A DNA stretch of 64,000 bases from Cloeon dipterum (Eukaryota; Arthropoda; Insecta; Ephemeroptera; Baetidae), in assembly GCF_949628265.1 (NCBI RefSeq), contig NC_088789.1, positions 22,623,883 through 22,687,882 on the forward strand. The letters run 5' to 3'. The translations under genes were made by a program, and so were the position numbers. The notes beneath the pieces were generated by a model. The model saw nothing but the letters and a program-made list of their open reading frames with translations. It made no database searches and was not told where the DNA came from. Below are positions 48,331 through 62,200 of this stretch, piece by piece. Within the stretch, counting starts at the first letter, position 1; the number at the start of each line of letters is the position of its first letter.

Positions 48331-49119
48331 TTATGTAAAAGAGCAAATTTCTTCTGCATTTTATCTCATTTTAAAAATTAAAGGTGTTTGTTTCTTTTTG
48401 GGTTATTTAGTTTGATTTTGGTGAAAGAGACTCCATATCTACAGAGTTCATGAAAAATCTAATAATAAAAATGTCAAATATATATTTACAAAAAAAAAAA
48501 ACATGTACAGTTAACAAAACGGTGTTTACGGCATTTTTGTGTAAACTGTTTTCCGAAAAAACACAGTCCTCACTTGGATTTAAAGGTGGTAACATTTTAA
48601 AAAACATAACGTTTTTAACGATGATAACGAAAATTGTCTCGAGAACATGTGTAACTATAGTTTCCAATAATTCCAATTAATGCTGTCTTGCTGGTTTGCC
48701 GAAGATTCTCCGTTCTCCATTGATGATTAATTTCATCAAATTGATATATGAATTAAAAAAATATATTATTTTGCATTTTAAAACTATATTCTTGTATAGG
48801 ACAAACGTACAAACAATTGTTTTTGATGAGGACAACAGTTGCGACCGTCAAAAGAGTTCAAAGAAGTTTGTGAATTTTTCAGAGGGAGGGTTCAATCGTA
48901 CATAATGGTAAGGCTGACATGACATCGTCACTCGTATCTCTTCTCGTTTGAAGCGCAGTAGGATGGTTTCAATAGCATGAATTTGGTTTTTTGGTTTTGA
49001 AGAATAGTAGTTACAGTTGATGAGGTCTGCAGTGTTGCAACAGTGAACTAATTGTAAGCATAACACGGAAACGAGGAATTTGGCTTATTTCTACGCAAAA
49101 TTTCCCTTTAAGAAGATCG
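48331..49119. other. AT-rich DNA without recognised features
   Basis: Short open frames on both strands but no family or splice support. Confidence 0.45.
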
Positions 49120-49450
49120 ATATTGCAAAGCCCCGGAAAATCCGTGTTCTCAAAAAATTGCACGGTAAATTCTTAAAAAAGTGGCTGCAAAGTTAGCAAT
49201 CAAAAGATGAGGACGGAAAAATTAGTTTATTTCAAAACTTGTATAGAGATTCTCCAAAAAGTGCCAGACTCCGTTGGATAGATATCGGCCATAATAATCA
49301 AAATTTGCCTCTAAAATTTGGTCAAGTGATTTAAATGTTGGCAAAAATTGACAAAAATTTCAATTTTAACTGTATGTTTAACTAGGCATGTACTTTTCTG
49401 ATTTTTGCACATTGAAGAACATTTTTTTTTAAATCAACTTCTCATTGTTG
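49120..49450. repeat. Decayed R1 element
   Basis: A degraded relative of the R1 MITE in the orientation of 49497-49921 (GGAAAATCCGTG, GATGAGGAC, CTCCGTTGGATAGA, AAAATTTG words in the same order). Ends are lost. Confidence 0.5.
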
Positions 49451-49496
49451 CCAACAATTCTAAGAATTTTAGTGGCCCTGCATCGATCCACTTTAA

Positions 49497-49921
49497 AGAG
49501 GAATGATACTGCAAAAGCCTGGAAAATGCTTGTTGCCAATGCATAAACTCATCCCTTAGGATTCAGTTAAAGCCTAAATTGACCTAAGGAGCGCTGTATT
49601 TTTTTTGAGAAAATTGGCTGGAAAGTTACCGTGCCTTTCAAATGGTAATGGTTGTCTCCTTACTTGAAATCCGATTTAATTTCAAAACCAAGAGTTTCCC
49701 CAATAACTGGCATACTCCGTTGGACGAGAGGGATTGGAATATGCCAAGAAAATATGTTCAAGCACTGTAAATTTTGGAGAAAATGGGCAAAATTTGAATT
49801 TTTACAGTAGGAAGGTCCTTTTTTATTATTGCAAATTGTTGAACAAATTGTTTATCGATCCATTGTTTATGGCATCAAACAATTCAAATAATTTTCAATT
49901 GTTGCCCTGTATCATTCCACT
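49497..49921 (-). mobile_element. MITE R1, inverted copy
   Basis: Reverse orientation relative to 11624-12058. TTAA precedes it at 49493-49496; the other flank reads TTAT, one mutation from TTAA. A TIR is visible at each end. The open frame inside is chance. Confidence 0.8.
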
Positions 49922-50099
49922 TTATATTCAGCTCCTCGCACAGAATCAGAGCGACTTCCAAATTGATCAGTGATAATTTACTCTAATTAATATGCTTGAT
50001 GAATTATTAGCCCAATATGTTTTCTTCAACATCATATTGATCACAATTAGGTCTTTGTAGAATATAATTTTAATCTGATTATACAAAAATTTGCAATTA

Positions 50100-51100
50100 T
50101 AGGTTCAGCGAAATTTTGCGATTAATACTCGCGCTGCTCTAATGAAAGAGATGAAGCCTACGCATGTACGTGTGTATGAGAGCGCGCGTTTGCATAAATA
50201 AATTAATACCCGGCGCAAATACAGAGAAAGGGAAGGAGAGGAATTAAGTCTCACTGGCGCGCGAGCACAACGAATAAATAGAATATCCTCTCTTTCAGCG
50301 TGTTTTTGTTTATTATCAGCGAGCAGATTGCGAATTAGACGCGCGCATACAGCAGTGAGAATTGAATTCAACGTGTATGTAGAGAGAGCGAGAGAGCAAT
50401 GAAAGCAGCCGGAATTCAAATCTTCTTAATTAGAGCCGAGCTTTTTTTCCTCCACGGGACGTATCATCGTGTTGCTTTCTCGCTCCGTGCGATAAACAAA
50501 TAACTGTGTATGAAGCAGCGCAGCAGTGCAGAAGCGCAGGCGGGCCGGGCGGAGGATTTAATTTTATATGGTGCACGACGTATAAGAAAAGGGGCGAGGA
50601 AGAAAGTAGCGAGAGCGCGCGCGGCGAGGAATGAAGACAGGTGTGTTAACCAGTCGAGTGTACAGCACTAAGACGCTTGCTGCGAGCAGGGATTTTGCGG
50701 TGTTGAGAAGATTATTTGCTTCTTACTTAGCAGTTTGGCCCGCGCCCGCCGCTCTCCTCATCTCTCAACTTTGCCCTCTTATTATAATATTAGCCTCCGT
50801 TCCCGCCTCTGCTCTTCCGTGTCGGCGTTCGGTGCGGTGCGGTGCGGCGTGGTGCGAACCAACGCCGGCAATTCTGATTAGCACCGAGGATAAGTGCGTG
50901 TGTATGCAACCCGCGACACGCGCGCGTTAGCATTAATTACGCTTGGCCGAGCGCTGCCAAGATTTGCGCCAGGTGTGCCGCATTAGGTAGGCGCGCGCGT
51001 GTTGTCTCGCCTAAGTGCAAAACCAAATAATCGGCGGCTCAGCGCGAATACGCATAATTGGCAATGCATTTCGTGAAAGGGTTGGAGCGCATAATCAACC
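50100..51100. other. GC-richer island 6
   Basis: About 1 kb of raised GC with GAGAGCGCGCG, GCGGTGCGGTGCGG and TAATTACG-type words. Open frames on both strands are unsupported. Confidence 0.4.
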
Positions 51101-51424
51101 GTGATGAGACTTGCAAAACAGAATAACAGCTAAAAAACTTTTAATTTTTGAGGAGACAAACAAGAAGTTTAAGTACGCTAAGCCATAAAATCGAAGAATA
51201 TACGGATAGAGGTCTGAGCCACCCAATTTTTGTCGGCTGTTGGCTAAACCGGCCTAGCCGCCTAAATCTCGTGGCGGCTGCGGCGGCTCGCCTAATATAG
51301 GCGGCTGCTGGCTCACGACGCGACTCTGCACCCCATTTCAAATTCTGCAAAAATCTGAAACGGGGTGCACTGAAATGGCTAATTAAATAAGATTGAATCC
51401 CTCTTTGACAATGCAAAAAACATT

Positions 51425-51690
51425 TTCAAAAGATTCAGTTAAAGCCAAAATATACTGTAGTTTTTTGCTAGAAAATTTGTTGCAAAGTTAGAATGTACGT
51501 TTCAAACGGTGAGGACTGTCTCCCTACTTGAAATATTAATTTATTTTAAAACAGAGAGTTTAAACAAAAGATTAAAAACGCCGTTGGATAGAACTCGACG
51601 AGTGTAGTCAAAATCTGCCAAAAATATTGTCAAAAAGCACTGTAAATATTTAAGAAAATTTGACTTTTAATCAAAGCTTGATATTTAAGA
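51425..51690. repeat. Decayed R1 element
   Basis: Words in R1 order (GATTCAGTTAAAGCC, CTGTCTCCCTACTTGAAAT, GCCGTTGGATAGA) show an old copy. It overlaps no gene. Confidence 0.5.
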
Positions 51691-52229
51691 CCATTTTTTG
51701 CGTCGGAAATGACGACTATTTCTATATTTCTTTCCCACAAGTTTCAGCATCACAGCTAATAGAACTCAATTTCATGGATGAAAGAATTAATGCCCAACTC
51801 AAAAGCTCAGTTTGGGGAAAAAAGGAAAAAATAAATGTGTGAATTGATTGCCTCGCTAGTTTGACGCAATGTTTATTACACGACTTTGTCCGGGGCATCG
51901 GCCAAAATGAAACGGATATTATGCCACCCGCGCTGAACGACTGTTCGGCGGCACAGTTTCCCTCACTCCATAAGGCGTATGCTATAGCCAGATTTTAAAT
52001 CGTGATATATGATATTTGGAGATGTTTTTAGCTTATAATCTCGCGGGTTTTTTGTTGTTTACCTGATTTACATTATTTATGAACCATTTTTTAAAATAAA
52101 CATTATTCTCTAACAAATCGCAGCATTTTTAAATTCTTAGCAAATTTTATTTATGATTTTACGTCTCAAAATGGAAATCTTCATTATCTTGATTGAAAAT
52201 AATTCCATATATCTCTCCTTCCCCTCTAT

Positions 52230-52840
52230 ATGTGATATTATTTCGGTTGTAGGAGCCAGAAAAGCGAGTCGATTTGAGAAGGGTGAACCCGGGGATGAGA
52301 GTTTACACAAATACACTAACGGGCGCGTCTTTTCAAGAGGCGAGATGACCAGAGGCTCGTCCGCTTTGACGAGCGGAGTAAAGTCACCTGCAACAGCATC
52401 AGCATCAACAGAGCGGCCGATGGATGCCCTATTTGCACTGGCGGAGATGAGAGGCGGCTATTGGCGCTCGGGTCGACCCACCCGGCCACCCACCCAGCAA
52501 GCCACCCACGCGCTCGGCGGCGGCAGGGTCAATTTGATTACGCCGCTGTGAGTGCTCCCGTAATTAATTGTGTTTTATCAAAGGCTGTTTAGACGAGCTT
52601 TCGCAGAGCAGCCTGCGCGCGTGCACAGCAGATCATTCAGGCCCTCTGCGCGCGTTTATCATTTTCGCTCGCTTTGCAGCAGCACAGCACAGTTTATTTG
52701 TTTTCAACTCATCTCCACTTGTTTCGTCCTGGCCTCACGCTAACCTCTCACCACCTGCTCAAATTGATACACTCCCGCCATCCAAATGCAAACCCATTCC
52801 GCAAATTAATCGGATTGTCATGTGGTTTTGATGATAGAAC
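52230..52840. other. GC-richer island 7
   Basis: Raised GC and CpG. A frame ending at 52551 starts in AT-rich DNA and has no family match. Short GCGCGCGTGCACAGCAG-type words recur. Confidence 0.4.
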
Positions 52841-53945
52841 CAAAAATTGAATCTAAAATTGTATGTTTAAAAATTGTACTTGTATTTGATGCAAATTTTT
52901 ACTGACATCTTTTTTAGCTTTCCATCGTCACAGGACCGTAAAACAAAAACAAATAATATAATTTTGAGTGTTTTGAACTGTTCTCAAGACTATTCACTTC
53001 ATTCCAAGTCTAAAGAGTTTGTTTAAAACCTTCAAAAAAGGTAAAAATTGGATCAAACAAAATTCGACCGGCTAAATTAGTGAAAATTTCCGGGATTGAA
53101 TTTTTTTATTTTGATTCTTTTTAACAGTTCACAAAATTAGTGGATATTTACAGGACAACAAGTACAAGCTGAAATTATTTTTAGAAATGTGTGAAATTAG
53201 CAAGTCCAGTGTTTCAGCACTGGTCTTTTTTAATATTTAATTGACATCTTTTTGACTTATTTTTGTCAATTTTCCTTTTATTTGTGTAATATTTAATTTA
53301 AATTTTAAAAATTTCTAATTAATAAAATTTTTCTTATCTCTTGTAGTTGCCAAATTCGATGTGTTTAAAGTAATATTAAAGTAACAAGCATATTTACACT
53401 GTTCTCGACATTAATTAAAAAAAATAAAAACTGTTGAAACCAGATCAAATGCACAGAGAAAATAATTTTACCTTGGTTCGTTTCTGATTGAACATTTTAA
53501 AAGATTTTATACTGAAACATTTCAAACTATTTTCATATTTGATCCATTTGAGTGCATAAGTTTTATGATTAAATTTCATCATCTTTTGAAAATTGATATT
53601 AAAATATTTTAAACCAAACCTTTGGTTTAATGGCTAAACCATGCTATTAATTCAACAATAGTGACATTCCAGACCAATTAAATTGAAATTAACGCTGGTA
53701 AAAGGTCAGAACTGCTAAAAAAGAAATTTAAAAGTCAAGTTTTAAAATTAAATTTTCCAATCTAGTTATAAAACGTAACAAATTATTGAAGACCTAAAAC
53801 TCTCTTCATTCCAAGTGAATTTCAAAAATTAATACCAAAAATACTTTCCATTAGTAACACTTTTGCAAATGTGCCATGCGTCAGTGATCAAAGTAAAATG
53901 GTTTTGATAAATTATATCAAGAGAAGCACTGTACGTAATACACAT
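52841..53945. other. AT-rich DNA without recognised features
   Basis: No supported feature. Confidence 0.5.
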
Positions 53946-54545
53946 TACTCCGTAGATAAACACACCCTCTCAGGGAGTTTTGTTTTTATGGCGAATCAAC
54001 AAGCGCGCAGGGAGGAGAGCAAACAAACAATCGGCAAAATGTGATCAATTGCTGGCTGATAATCAAAGCGCGCGCGGCCAATTAGGTAATTAGACGGTGT
54101 GCAAGCAGAGCAAAGATGATGCTCGCAGCAACAGCAGCAGCAGCTTTCCTCCGGCTTTTTGCGCGGGTATTTGCCGACGAGAGCAGAGTACACCTCCGCG
54201 CGCTATCAGGACCCCTGGGAATGCGTCCGTCCCGCAGAAACACACTAATTTGAGCAGCGCAGCTTCTTACTCCAACACAGAGAGAAGAAAAAATAAATCA
54301 GATGCTGTGTGTTGGTCTGCGGCCGCAAAACGCAAATTATACGCGCGCCAGTCAAAGGCGGAGAAAATAATTCGCCCGGTGGAAAGAAAAATATTATAAT
54401 AAGTAGCCCCTTTGATAAGAAGCGTCTAAATTAAAAACGCTCTCTTTTTGCTTTCTTAATTTCTGCGGCGGCGGGCAACTGCTCCTTTTATTTTTACATC
54501 AACCAACTTGAGTATCTAAAAAGCCGGAGTAAACGCGTTACGCGA
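53946..54545. other. GC-richer island 8
   Basis: Raised GC with GCGCGCGGCCAATTAGG and CAGCAGCAGCAG words. No supported gene. The next about 1.1 kb (54546-55690) is AT-rich with nothing recognised. Confidence 0.4.
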
Positions 54546-55690
54546 CCGGGGGGAGGAATCACAAAATGAGTATCCCCTAAATGAGAAGCAATTTTTTTGC
54601 ATCAGCCATGTAGACGTTTTAGAAATTGAAAGAAAACGACTGATAAAATATTGTATGTGGCATAACGTGCTAGTTGGTGTTATTATGTGTCTGTTAAGGG
54701 AGCTATTTTCTTTTGATAAGTTAATAAAATCCTCTACTTCGACCCTAAAATCTTGATTAAAATTAATTATCATGTCATTGAAGTGGTGAATGTATTTATT
54801 CATTAATTCAAAATCAATAATAATTTAGTTAACTTTTATTTTCTTAAAACAGGCTTAAAATGAAGTAAAAATTTAAAATTAATGAAAATTTTTAAATAAA
54901 ATTTAATACGCACCATATAATATTTCCTAATTAATAATACAAAATTTAAATAAAACTTAAAGTTTCACGTTTTTCTAATTAGTTTTGTTTAGAGAAACAA
55001 ATTTACAAAAACTATTGTAAAACAGGTTTTTGACAAATTTAATTTGCAAATTTTTTTAGAAATTTTCCTAGCAAAATAGTCAGTTTTAGACTTTGTCTTA
55101 GTCGATTAAGGTAGTTGTTAACGTTTTTCACTTTATTTTTTTTCTTTTCGAAATATTAGACGACCAGTAAAAAGGCAAATTTTATATTCCCCCTTTTAAG
55201 TAATTTATTTTTGTTTGGATCTAAGGTACGAAATATCATACAAACATTTTTCTAAATTAGTATAAAGAAATATCTTCCAAAACTGATATAATTATTAAAA
55301 TTGACAAATGGCAAGTTCTAAGTAGGAATTACAGAAATTCGCAATTGAGAGTGATCTCCGAACATCTTGAATCTAATAAATAAATAATTAAATATGCTAT
55401 CGACCATTGTTTTGAATAATGCTTCTTCAGCATTTAAAATTAAAAAGAGTCTGAGTGTTTTAACAAACAAGAGCAGTGCGTTATTGATCAAATTTGATGC
55501 ATTTGTAGTTATATTTTCTTAATTAATTAGTTTAAAATTTGCCACTTCAATCACCTTTCCTGCTCTCCAAATTAGTGAAAACTAGACGATTTTGGGGATT
55601 AAAGTTTCCACCTGAAATTAAAATTTTTGGAAAAACTCGACTTTAAGTTTTTTTGTTAGACGTAATTATTCGATTTTAGATGGTTTTAAG

Positions 55691-56520
55691 CTTAATTCTT
55701 ACTGACGATTGGACTCTGTGAAGGGAAGACACGCGCACGCGTATCATGCAACGAGAAAAAGCAAATTGGCGGGTCTGTTGGTGCTGGAAGAAACGGCAGT
55801 AGGACAACAAAATCACGGTTGCCTAAAGCCTAAACAGAGTTTTCGAGGTCAAGCAACGGTAGAAGAATTTTATAAAGTTTGTATGGTAGCCTCCGATACG
55901 TAATAACAAACTCTTAAATAGGAAAATTTGACGTGTGTCACTTGTGGTTTATGTCAAAATTGTAACCGTTGGATAATAAAAGCATGGCATGCGGGGTTTT
56001 CTTTGTAAAGAGAAAAATAAACGCATTACGTTGACGAGGGGAGAAATCAAGCAAAGCGTCTGGGCGCAGGTGCAGAGTGGAGCAGAGCAGAGCAGAGATA
56101 TCCGTGCATGCGGTGGTCAGCAGCGGGGGACAAACCGGAAATTAGCTCTGCAGCGCGGCAAGGCAATTAGCAGAGCAGGCAAGAGGCTGGCTGGCTGCTG
56201 GCTGCAACTCGATTTGGCTTCGGAGAACGGCAGCAAAATTAATTGCTGTTTATAATTCGATTCATTGCTGACTCAATTTGCGTGGGGGTGATACGCGCTC
56301 GCCATCCATATCTTTAAGACGGCGCGCGAGCAACTCAATTAGCAGCACAAAGTCGGAACACACGCCGCCTAATTCCATCAGTGCTCTCAAGATCAGAAAA
56401 CCTTTCCGTTTTTCGCCCGCCGCGTGCACCCTCTCGCTCCAACCCTTTCAACACTTAGCGCGCCCGTAGTTCTTCTCCGAGTAAAGTTCGTTACTTTGGT
56501 GCACTTGGAATCGAATCAAT
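55691..56520. other. GC-richer island 9
   Basis: Contains the short tandem run GCAGAGCAGAGCAGAG (about 56081-56096) and CAATTAGCAGAGCAGG words. No supported gene. Confidence 0.4.
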
Positions 56521-57079
56521 CCGCGCCTTTTTAAAACTTTCTGCCATTGTAATGCTTGGATATGCACAATTAACTACTAGTTTCCGTGCTCGATTTAATA
56601 TACAAATTAAATGAAATGTTCTTCGATTGCCAATATACATTAAGGATTGCTGAAATATTTATCATTTCATTAATTTTAATAGAACCCAATAGAAGGATAG
56701 ATTATTTATCATACAGATAAATAAATACTTCTTTGGGCGCTTTAAATATTTATAAACAAGTTATTTAACTCAAAATGTATGATTGCATTCAGTACGTCTA
56801 GAAAAATAAAGTTTAGTTAAAAAGTTAAGTATTATTATTTAGGAAAAAGTTTATAGCAATGTTTATGTTAAATTTTATGAAATAATGATTTAAAAAAAAC
56901 TAAAATTTAAGAAGAATGTATTGAACTAGAAAAATTCAATTTTTAAGAACTAATGTTCATTTTTTATTAACTTTTAATGGTAAATCAATAGCAAGACTTT
57001 ATTCTGGTTGATTTGCCACTGAAAATAAAATTACTTCTTAAATTTTAAATATTTTAAGGAAATTAAAAATAAATATAGC

Positions 57080-58240
57080 TGATTATGTATGCATTGGACG
57101 CCTTGTTGGACTCCTCCTATGCAACCCGCGTGGCTTTTACGTCTTGAGAGCTGCATACGTGTCAGTGTTCCGTCACTGGCGCATCAGCTTTCACTTTCGA
57201 ATCTGAACGAGAATAAAGCGAGCTCAGTCAGCAAGAGGACAGGCCTTTTAGCGGCAACCTGCCTCATTCATTATAAAACAAAGACAGTCCCGAATTGAAA
57301 AGAGGCCTTGCTCCACCCCGTTCCGAACGGGCGTCAGCCGCAAATTTGTCTGATACCCACAGAGCGCGCGTTATGTTTTACTCTGCTGCAGGCTTTAGTT
57401 TTAGCGAGGGCAGTGCTACATTGTAAAACTCTGATATAAGTATTTCGGACATAGGAGAAACGGTAGAGTAAAATTCTACGAATTAAATAAATTGAACAAG
57501 AGCTCAATCGCATTTCAACAAACACATTTTTTAAATTTTCTATTATTTTAAACAATATTGTTTGTTCAAAATTAATGATAATTTACATTCCATATTGTTA
57601 TAACAATCAAATTATTTATTAGTAATTTTATTGAATTACTATTTAATTTAAATTTATTTAAAGGCGAATATTGTAGTTACGACTATTAAATAGTATCTTC
57701 ACTAAATTTCATTCGATAGTATTAAATTGATACGTTTTCCTCTTAACTAATTCAGATTTAAATGTTCTAACCACAAAAATAAAATTGCATTTTGCACTTC
57801 CCGTAGAGCGAACGGGAGTTTGCAGTTTGCGACGCACGGCGAAAGCATCAACTTGGCGTTCGCATTAATATAGACGCGTGTAATATCGGTTGTGATTGTG
57901 TGTGTATGAGAGAGAGAGAGCTCGTTTTAAAGGCTTATAATAATCTTTGCGTGTCTTCCTTTGATCAGAGCGCAGAGAGGCTCTCTGCGCTCGACAGGCT
58001 GCCTACTTTCAGCACAGCACAGATTCAAAACTGCTCGCATAAAGAGTTTAATGCTGAATGTGTTTATGCCTGTAAAGGCTTAGCGCGACACACACGCATT
58101 CAACGGTCACTTTTGTGTGCGGCCAAATCACTTTATTAATATCAAAAACACGGCCAAGCCGCTAGAAATATTTCCCTGTGTGTAATACGAAAATTTTGCT
58201 TTAGAGTCTCATCTCCGGCAGCGAGCAATTCGGATTTGGT
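57080..58240. other. GC-richer islands 10a and 10b
   Basis: Two GC-richer segments (about 57080-57440 and 57800-58240) split by AT-rich DNA. The second has GAGAGAGAGAGAG and the inverted pair CGCAGAGAGGCTCTCTGCG. No supported gene. Confidence 0.4.
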
Positions 58241-58959
58241 TTGTCAACAATTTTTACTGGCACGAATTTAAGAAAGATTCAAAGATGTATTGCTTAAGCT
58301 TTGTTGGGATTTACAGTTATTTTGAAGGTGAGTGTCAATTTTTAAACTTTGTTAAATGCATTTTTACGGTATAGAAAATCCTAATTTCTTACGAAACATT
58401 GAGAAATTTTGTCATATAACCTGAGAAATTCGAGACCATTATTTCCTAGCGTTCTGGAAGACAAGTAGAAACACGCGTATCTACTAATTGTGTAGTGCTG
58501 ATACCTTTATGAGGAAAATATTAAAAACAATTTATTTCTCAAGTTTGTGACATTTAAATTTTAAATCTGAAAACATGTATCTTTTGTAAGTTGCACTTTT
58601 TCTTACGCTTCACACAATTCAAAATTTAAATTAAATGTTACAAAAATCTTGTAAGCTCAACATTCGTTCTAGAGAATATTTAATTAACATGAAAATCTGA
58701 ACAAGTTGCTGTTTTTATTTCTAAAGCAGACTTTGATTTATTTTAGGCAAAGATCCTGACTATTTTGGTCCTAAATTTTGACGAAAATTACCATCAAAAC
58801 AAACTAATAGAAGGCCATATTCTCGGCCTCATTGACCAGAAATTCAAAACCCCAACAATTTAATGAATATTTTGTTTATTGATTCATTACAAACCAGAGG
58901 ATGATATCAAACCCGTAATTTTTCTGCAAGCAGAAAATTTACTTTAAAAATTCCCATGT

Positions 58960-59480
58960 GCACAGAACTCGTTGCGTGTTTACAGTGCTCCTAAAAAGTG
59001 CGACTCGGAATTGAATCGAGCAAATTTGCATGAGGCCGTCTTAAATTATCCTCAATACCTGCTGCTCTTCGTTTTTCGCGCACACGCGCCCGTAAAATAT
59101 ATTCACCATATTCCCATTTTCCAACGTGCTCGCGGCGTAACTTATCTCTTCTTTATTCAAATTCGCTCTCTCACTCGCTCGAATCTTACTCCGAAACAAT
59201 AAGCGAGCGGAGAAAACCATTTGCTTTTTATATGACACTTGAAATCCACCCGCGATCGAGCCACATTTCAAACTGCTAAACAGCCAGCCGCTCGCTCCTC
59301 TCGGCCCGCAGCAGCAGCCAGCAGCAGCAGCGTTATTTTAAATTGCACTCGGGCGAATTCTCTGCTTCCCCGAGACCCAAATTTAATGGCTCCCGCAATT
59401 TTATGCACCATGTGTGCTTTTCCCACACACACGACAAATTTCAAATTATTGAGAATTCAATAAAATCTTGTTGTGCTCGC
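58960..59480. other. GC-richer island 11
   Basis: Raised GC with repeated CAGCAGCAGCAG near 59310-59330 and CTCGCTC words. No supported gene. Flanks 58241-58959 and 59481-60239 are AT-rich and featureless to me. Confidence 0.4.
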
Positions 59481-60239
59481 GCAAAGGGACGTTGCTTACA
59501 AATTATATTCCACACGTTCTGTGTAAAAAGCCAAATTTATTTGAAAGTTAAAGAGATTATTGTTTATGAAAATTGAATAGCAGTGCTAATTTGCATATAT
59601 CTGTTTCTTCCAAGTGGATATTTACTGATGTAAAATATATTTTTGCCTAAAAACTGTGTGAGATCGGGAAAGAGCTTCAAATTCCTGAAATTTGCAATTT
59701 TTTTTTTAATTTTTTCGTTTTGATTGAACCAAGGTTGGTCCGTGCCCTCGTGCAGTGCAGAAGGCATTGCTCCAAAAATATTAAAAATGGGAATAGCAAA
59801 AATAAGGTTCTAATCGATGAGTAAATATATTTATTATGTTCAACAAATTGCCCAAGAAATCACTGAAATTAAAACTTCACCTGCTTCATCAGCTTTTTCA
59901 GAGCAAGTTTATGCTTAAATGGTCTCGAATAACAATCTGAAATTGTTTTAACCATGTTGTTCTCGATTTAAAATAAATTTTAATATATAGTGGGGTTGTA
60001 CAGAAGTAAAACATCGAATTTTTTGGTTTCTTCAGCTTTATGATTTCAATAAAATTTCACAAAAAATATCATTTAAATAGAAATCACGAGAAAAAATATG
60101 AAGTGAACCAGAGATGTTTTTTCTAATTAATTTTGTATTGTAATTAGAACGTTAATTTTTTTACTTGCATGTTTTCGAATTCAATGGGTCATCTGAACAT
60201 GTAAAAATAATCCGCTATTTAATAATCATCAATGTCAGT

Positions 60240-60860
60240 GCGTAGTTCTCGCCTGTGAGATGAGAAAGTTATGCTCTAACAATATTCTAAATGATACATT
60301 TTATGCCGGAAATCAAATTATTTGCAAACAAGAAAAATCAGTTTGTTCCGCAACATCGGAGAGCTGGTTGTTGAGGCCGCAGAGGTGCGCTCGTCTCGCT
60401 TTTGAAGTATTAAGTGCGTGCGTGCTGCTCTCGCGAATACTATGGGAACGGGAACTGGGGCGAACGGACGGACGGGAGGGCGACAGTTTATTTATCCCCC
60501 TTTTGCTTAATCAAATCTCTAGTGCCAGATTATTCCCCCTCACTACCCGTCCCCTGAGACCCGCTTAAGAAGCACAAATTGAGCCTCTTTTGAGAGCTAG
60601 CAGGGACATGACTCACTGCCATCAAGCAAGCACTGCCTCCTTCTCTTCTTAATTTACAATTACACGCGTGGATTAAAAGAAACGCGGATTAGCCGTCGAT
60701 GTCGCTCTCGGCTGCCAAGGACGCACTTATAAAGCAAGACGGGGCCACTTTTCGGATTAGACTCTTCATGCAAATCAGTGCGGTCTTCTTATAACTTGCT
60801 CTTGGCGCTTAATTCATCCAAAGTATGGTGATTCTTGCGACGTTATGCAAGCGAGAAGGG
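60240..60860. other. GC-richer island 12
   Basis: Raised GC with GGACGGACGGG and GGCGCTTAATTCATC words. No supported gene. Confidence 0.4.
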
Positions 60861-60959
60861 AATTAAATAAAATGTTCTACTTATACAGCAGAAAGAATTC
60901 ACTGGGGACCCATTTATTTTGTGTTTTCATTTAAATTAATGTTTAAATTTGGTCGGATA

Positions 60960-61277
60960 AGCAGGGTTCTCTACTTTTGCAATGCGCAAAAATGCAGTAC
61001 TAGTTTATTGCGCGAAAAGCCAACTGGAAAATACCGCCAGTTTTGGGCATTTCCGCATTTTTCCAAATTTAACCCCAAAAAGGCCACATTTCGCGCCAAA
61101 AATCAGAAATTCTGGAAAATTACGATGCCTGTTAATATTCTTGGTCTCTTAGTGAAACCAGTGGCCTTTTTACTGATCTTAAATAATCCCTATTTTTGGT
61201 CATCCATCGTGAGAAATTTTGATCTTCAATAAAAATGATAATGTTTCGGAAAAATTTGGGGATTTACGAACCCTGCT
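60960..61277 (+). mobile_element. Short TIR element R6 with GATA target duplication
   Basis: 318 bp bounded by the inverted repeats AGCAGGGTTC and GAACCCTGCT and flanked on both sides by GATA (60956-60959 and 61278-61281), a clean 4-bp target-site duplication. The interior contains TTTGCAATGCGCAAAAATG. A partial inverted relative is at 62595-62790. No transposase; the open frame across it is chance. Confidence 0.75.
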
Positions 61278-61599
61278 GATAGCCAATTTTGCAATGTGCA
61301 AAAATTAACCACGGTTATATTAATTGTTTATCAGAATTTTTCCGATTTATACCATGAAAAAGTAGAAATCACACAATTTTGAGACCCTTGAGTCACACTT
61401 AATATCGTTTTTGGAGCACAATGCCATCTGAAATCACTTGTGAACTTTTTTTGTTTAAATGCTGTATCAAAAATTTGAGCACTTTAAATATGAAGAAAGT
61501 AAATACTTGTATTTAACCAGTTGGACGTGATTCATATGGACAAAAAAATGTTGGCTTTAACTCTAATTAGCAGAGTCAAGATCACACGAGAGAAAAAGC

Positions 61600-62200
61600 T
61601 GGTTAATACAAAATGTCAAGTGCTGGACATTCCGCAGGAGAGGCGCAGCGGGCAAAAAATGTTTGAAAGGCTGCACAATAAATAATTACGCTTAGCAAAT
61701 TGCGATCCCATCTGGCGTTGCATCGGAGAGGCGCTGTCATCCTTCTCTGCCGGCATTTGCCGGTGGCCAGAAATGATAATTGGCGTGTTTTCTGTCTGAT
61801 AGCGGCCGGATTGAGGAAGGTCACGTCTCTCGGCAGCCGTTCTTCTCGCCACTCTCGTCAGCAGCGGCGGCAGCAGCAGCAGCCTGGCTCTTCTGGTTAT
61901 AATAAAATGCCATTTTAAATAAATACAGTCTGCGTGCCTTTTGGCAAAGCGGCAGCCAAGGTAAGACGGCCGCGGGCAGATAATCCCCGCGTTTAGCTTC
62001 TTGCTCACCCCACGGCACCAGCATTCCACCTCGTAATAATAATAGCAACCGACTTCACCCGACCTCTCTCATTCTCTCTCGCCAAAGTGATTTCGAGATG
62101 CGCGTGCGGCTCATTGTCAGCGGGCTTGTAAACGACCCCGTTGCGATTCTCAACAAGAGAGACTACTTACTTTTCGAAAGAAGTTAAGAGCCAACAATCA
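61600..62200. other. GC-richer island 13
   Basis: Raised GC with CAGCAGCGGCGGCAGCAGCAG-like triplets. Open frames on both strands have no family match. Confidence 0.4.

Noticed and set aside
52153..52551. 132-codon plus-strand frame
   Set aside because: Starts in AT-rich DNA and continues into a GC-rich island. Low-complexity tail and no family match.
60921..61232. 103-codon plus-strand frame
   Set aside because: It covers transposable element R6 and is not kept in the other R6 copy.
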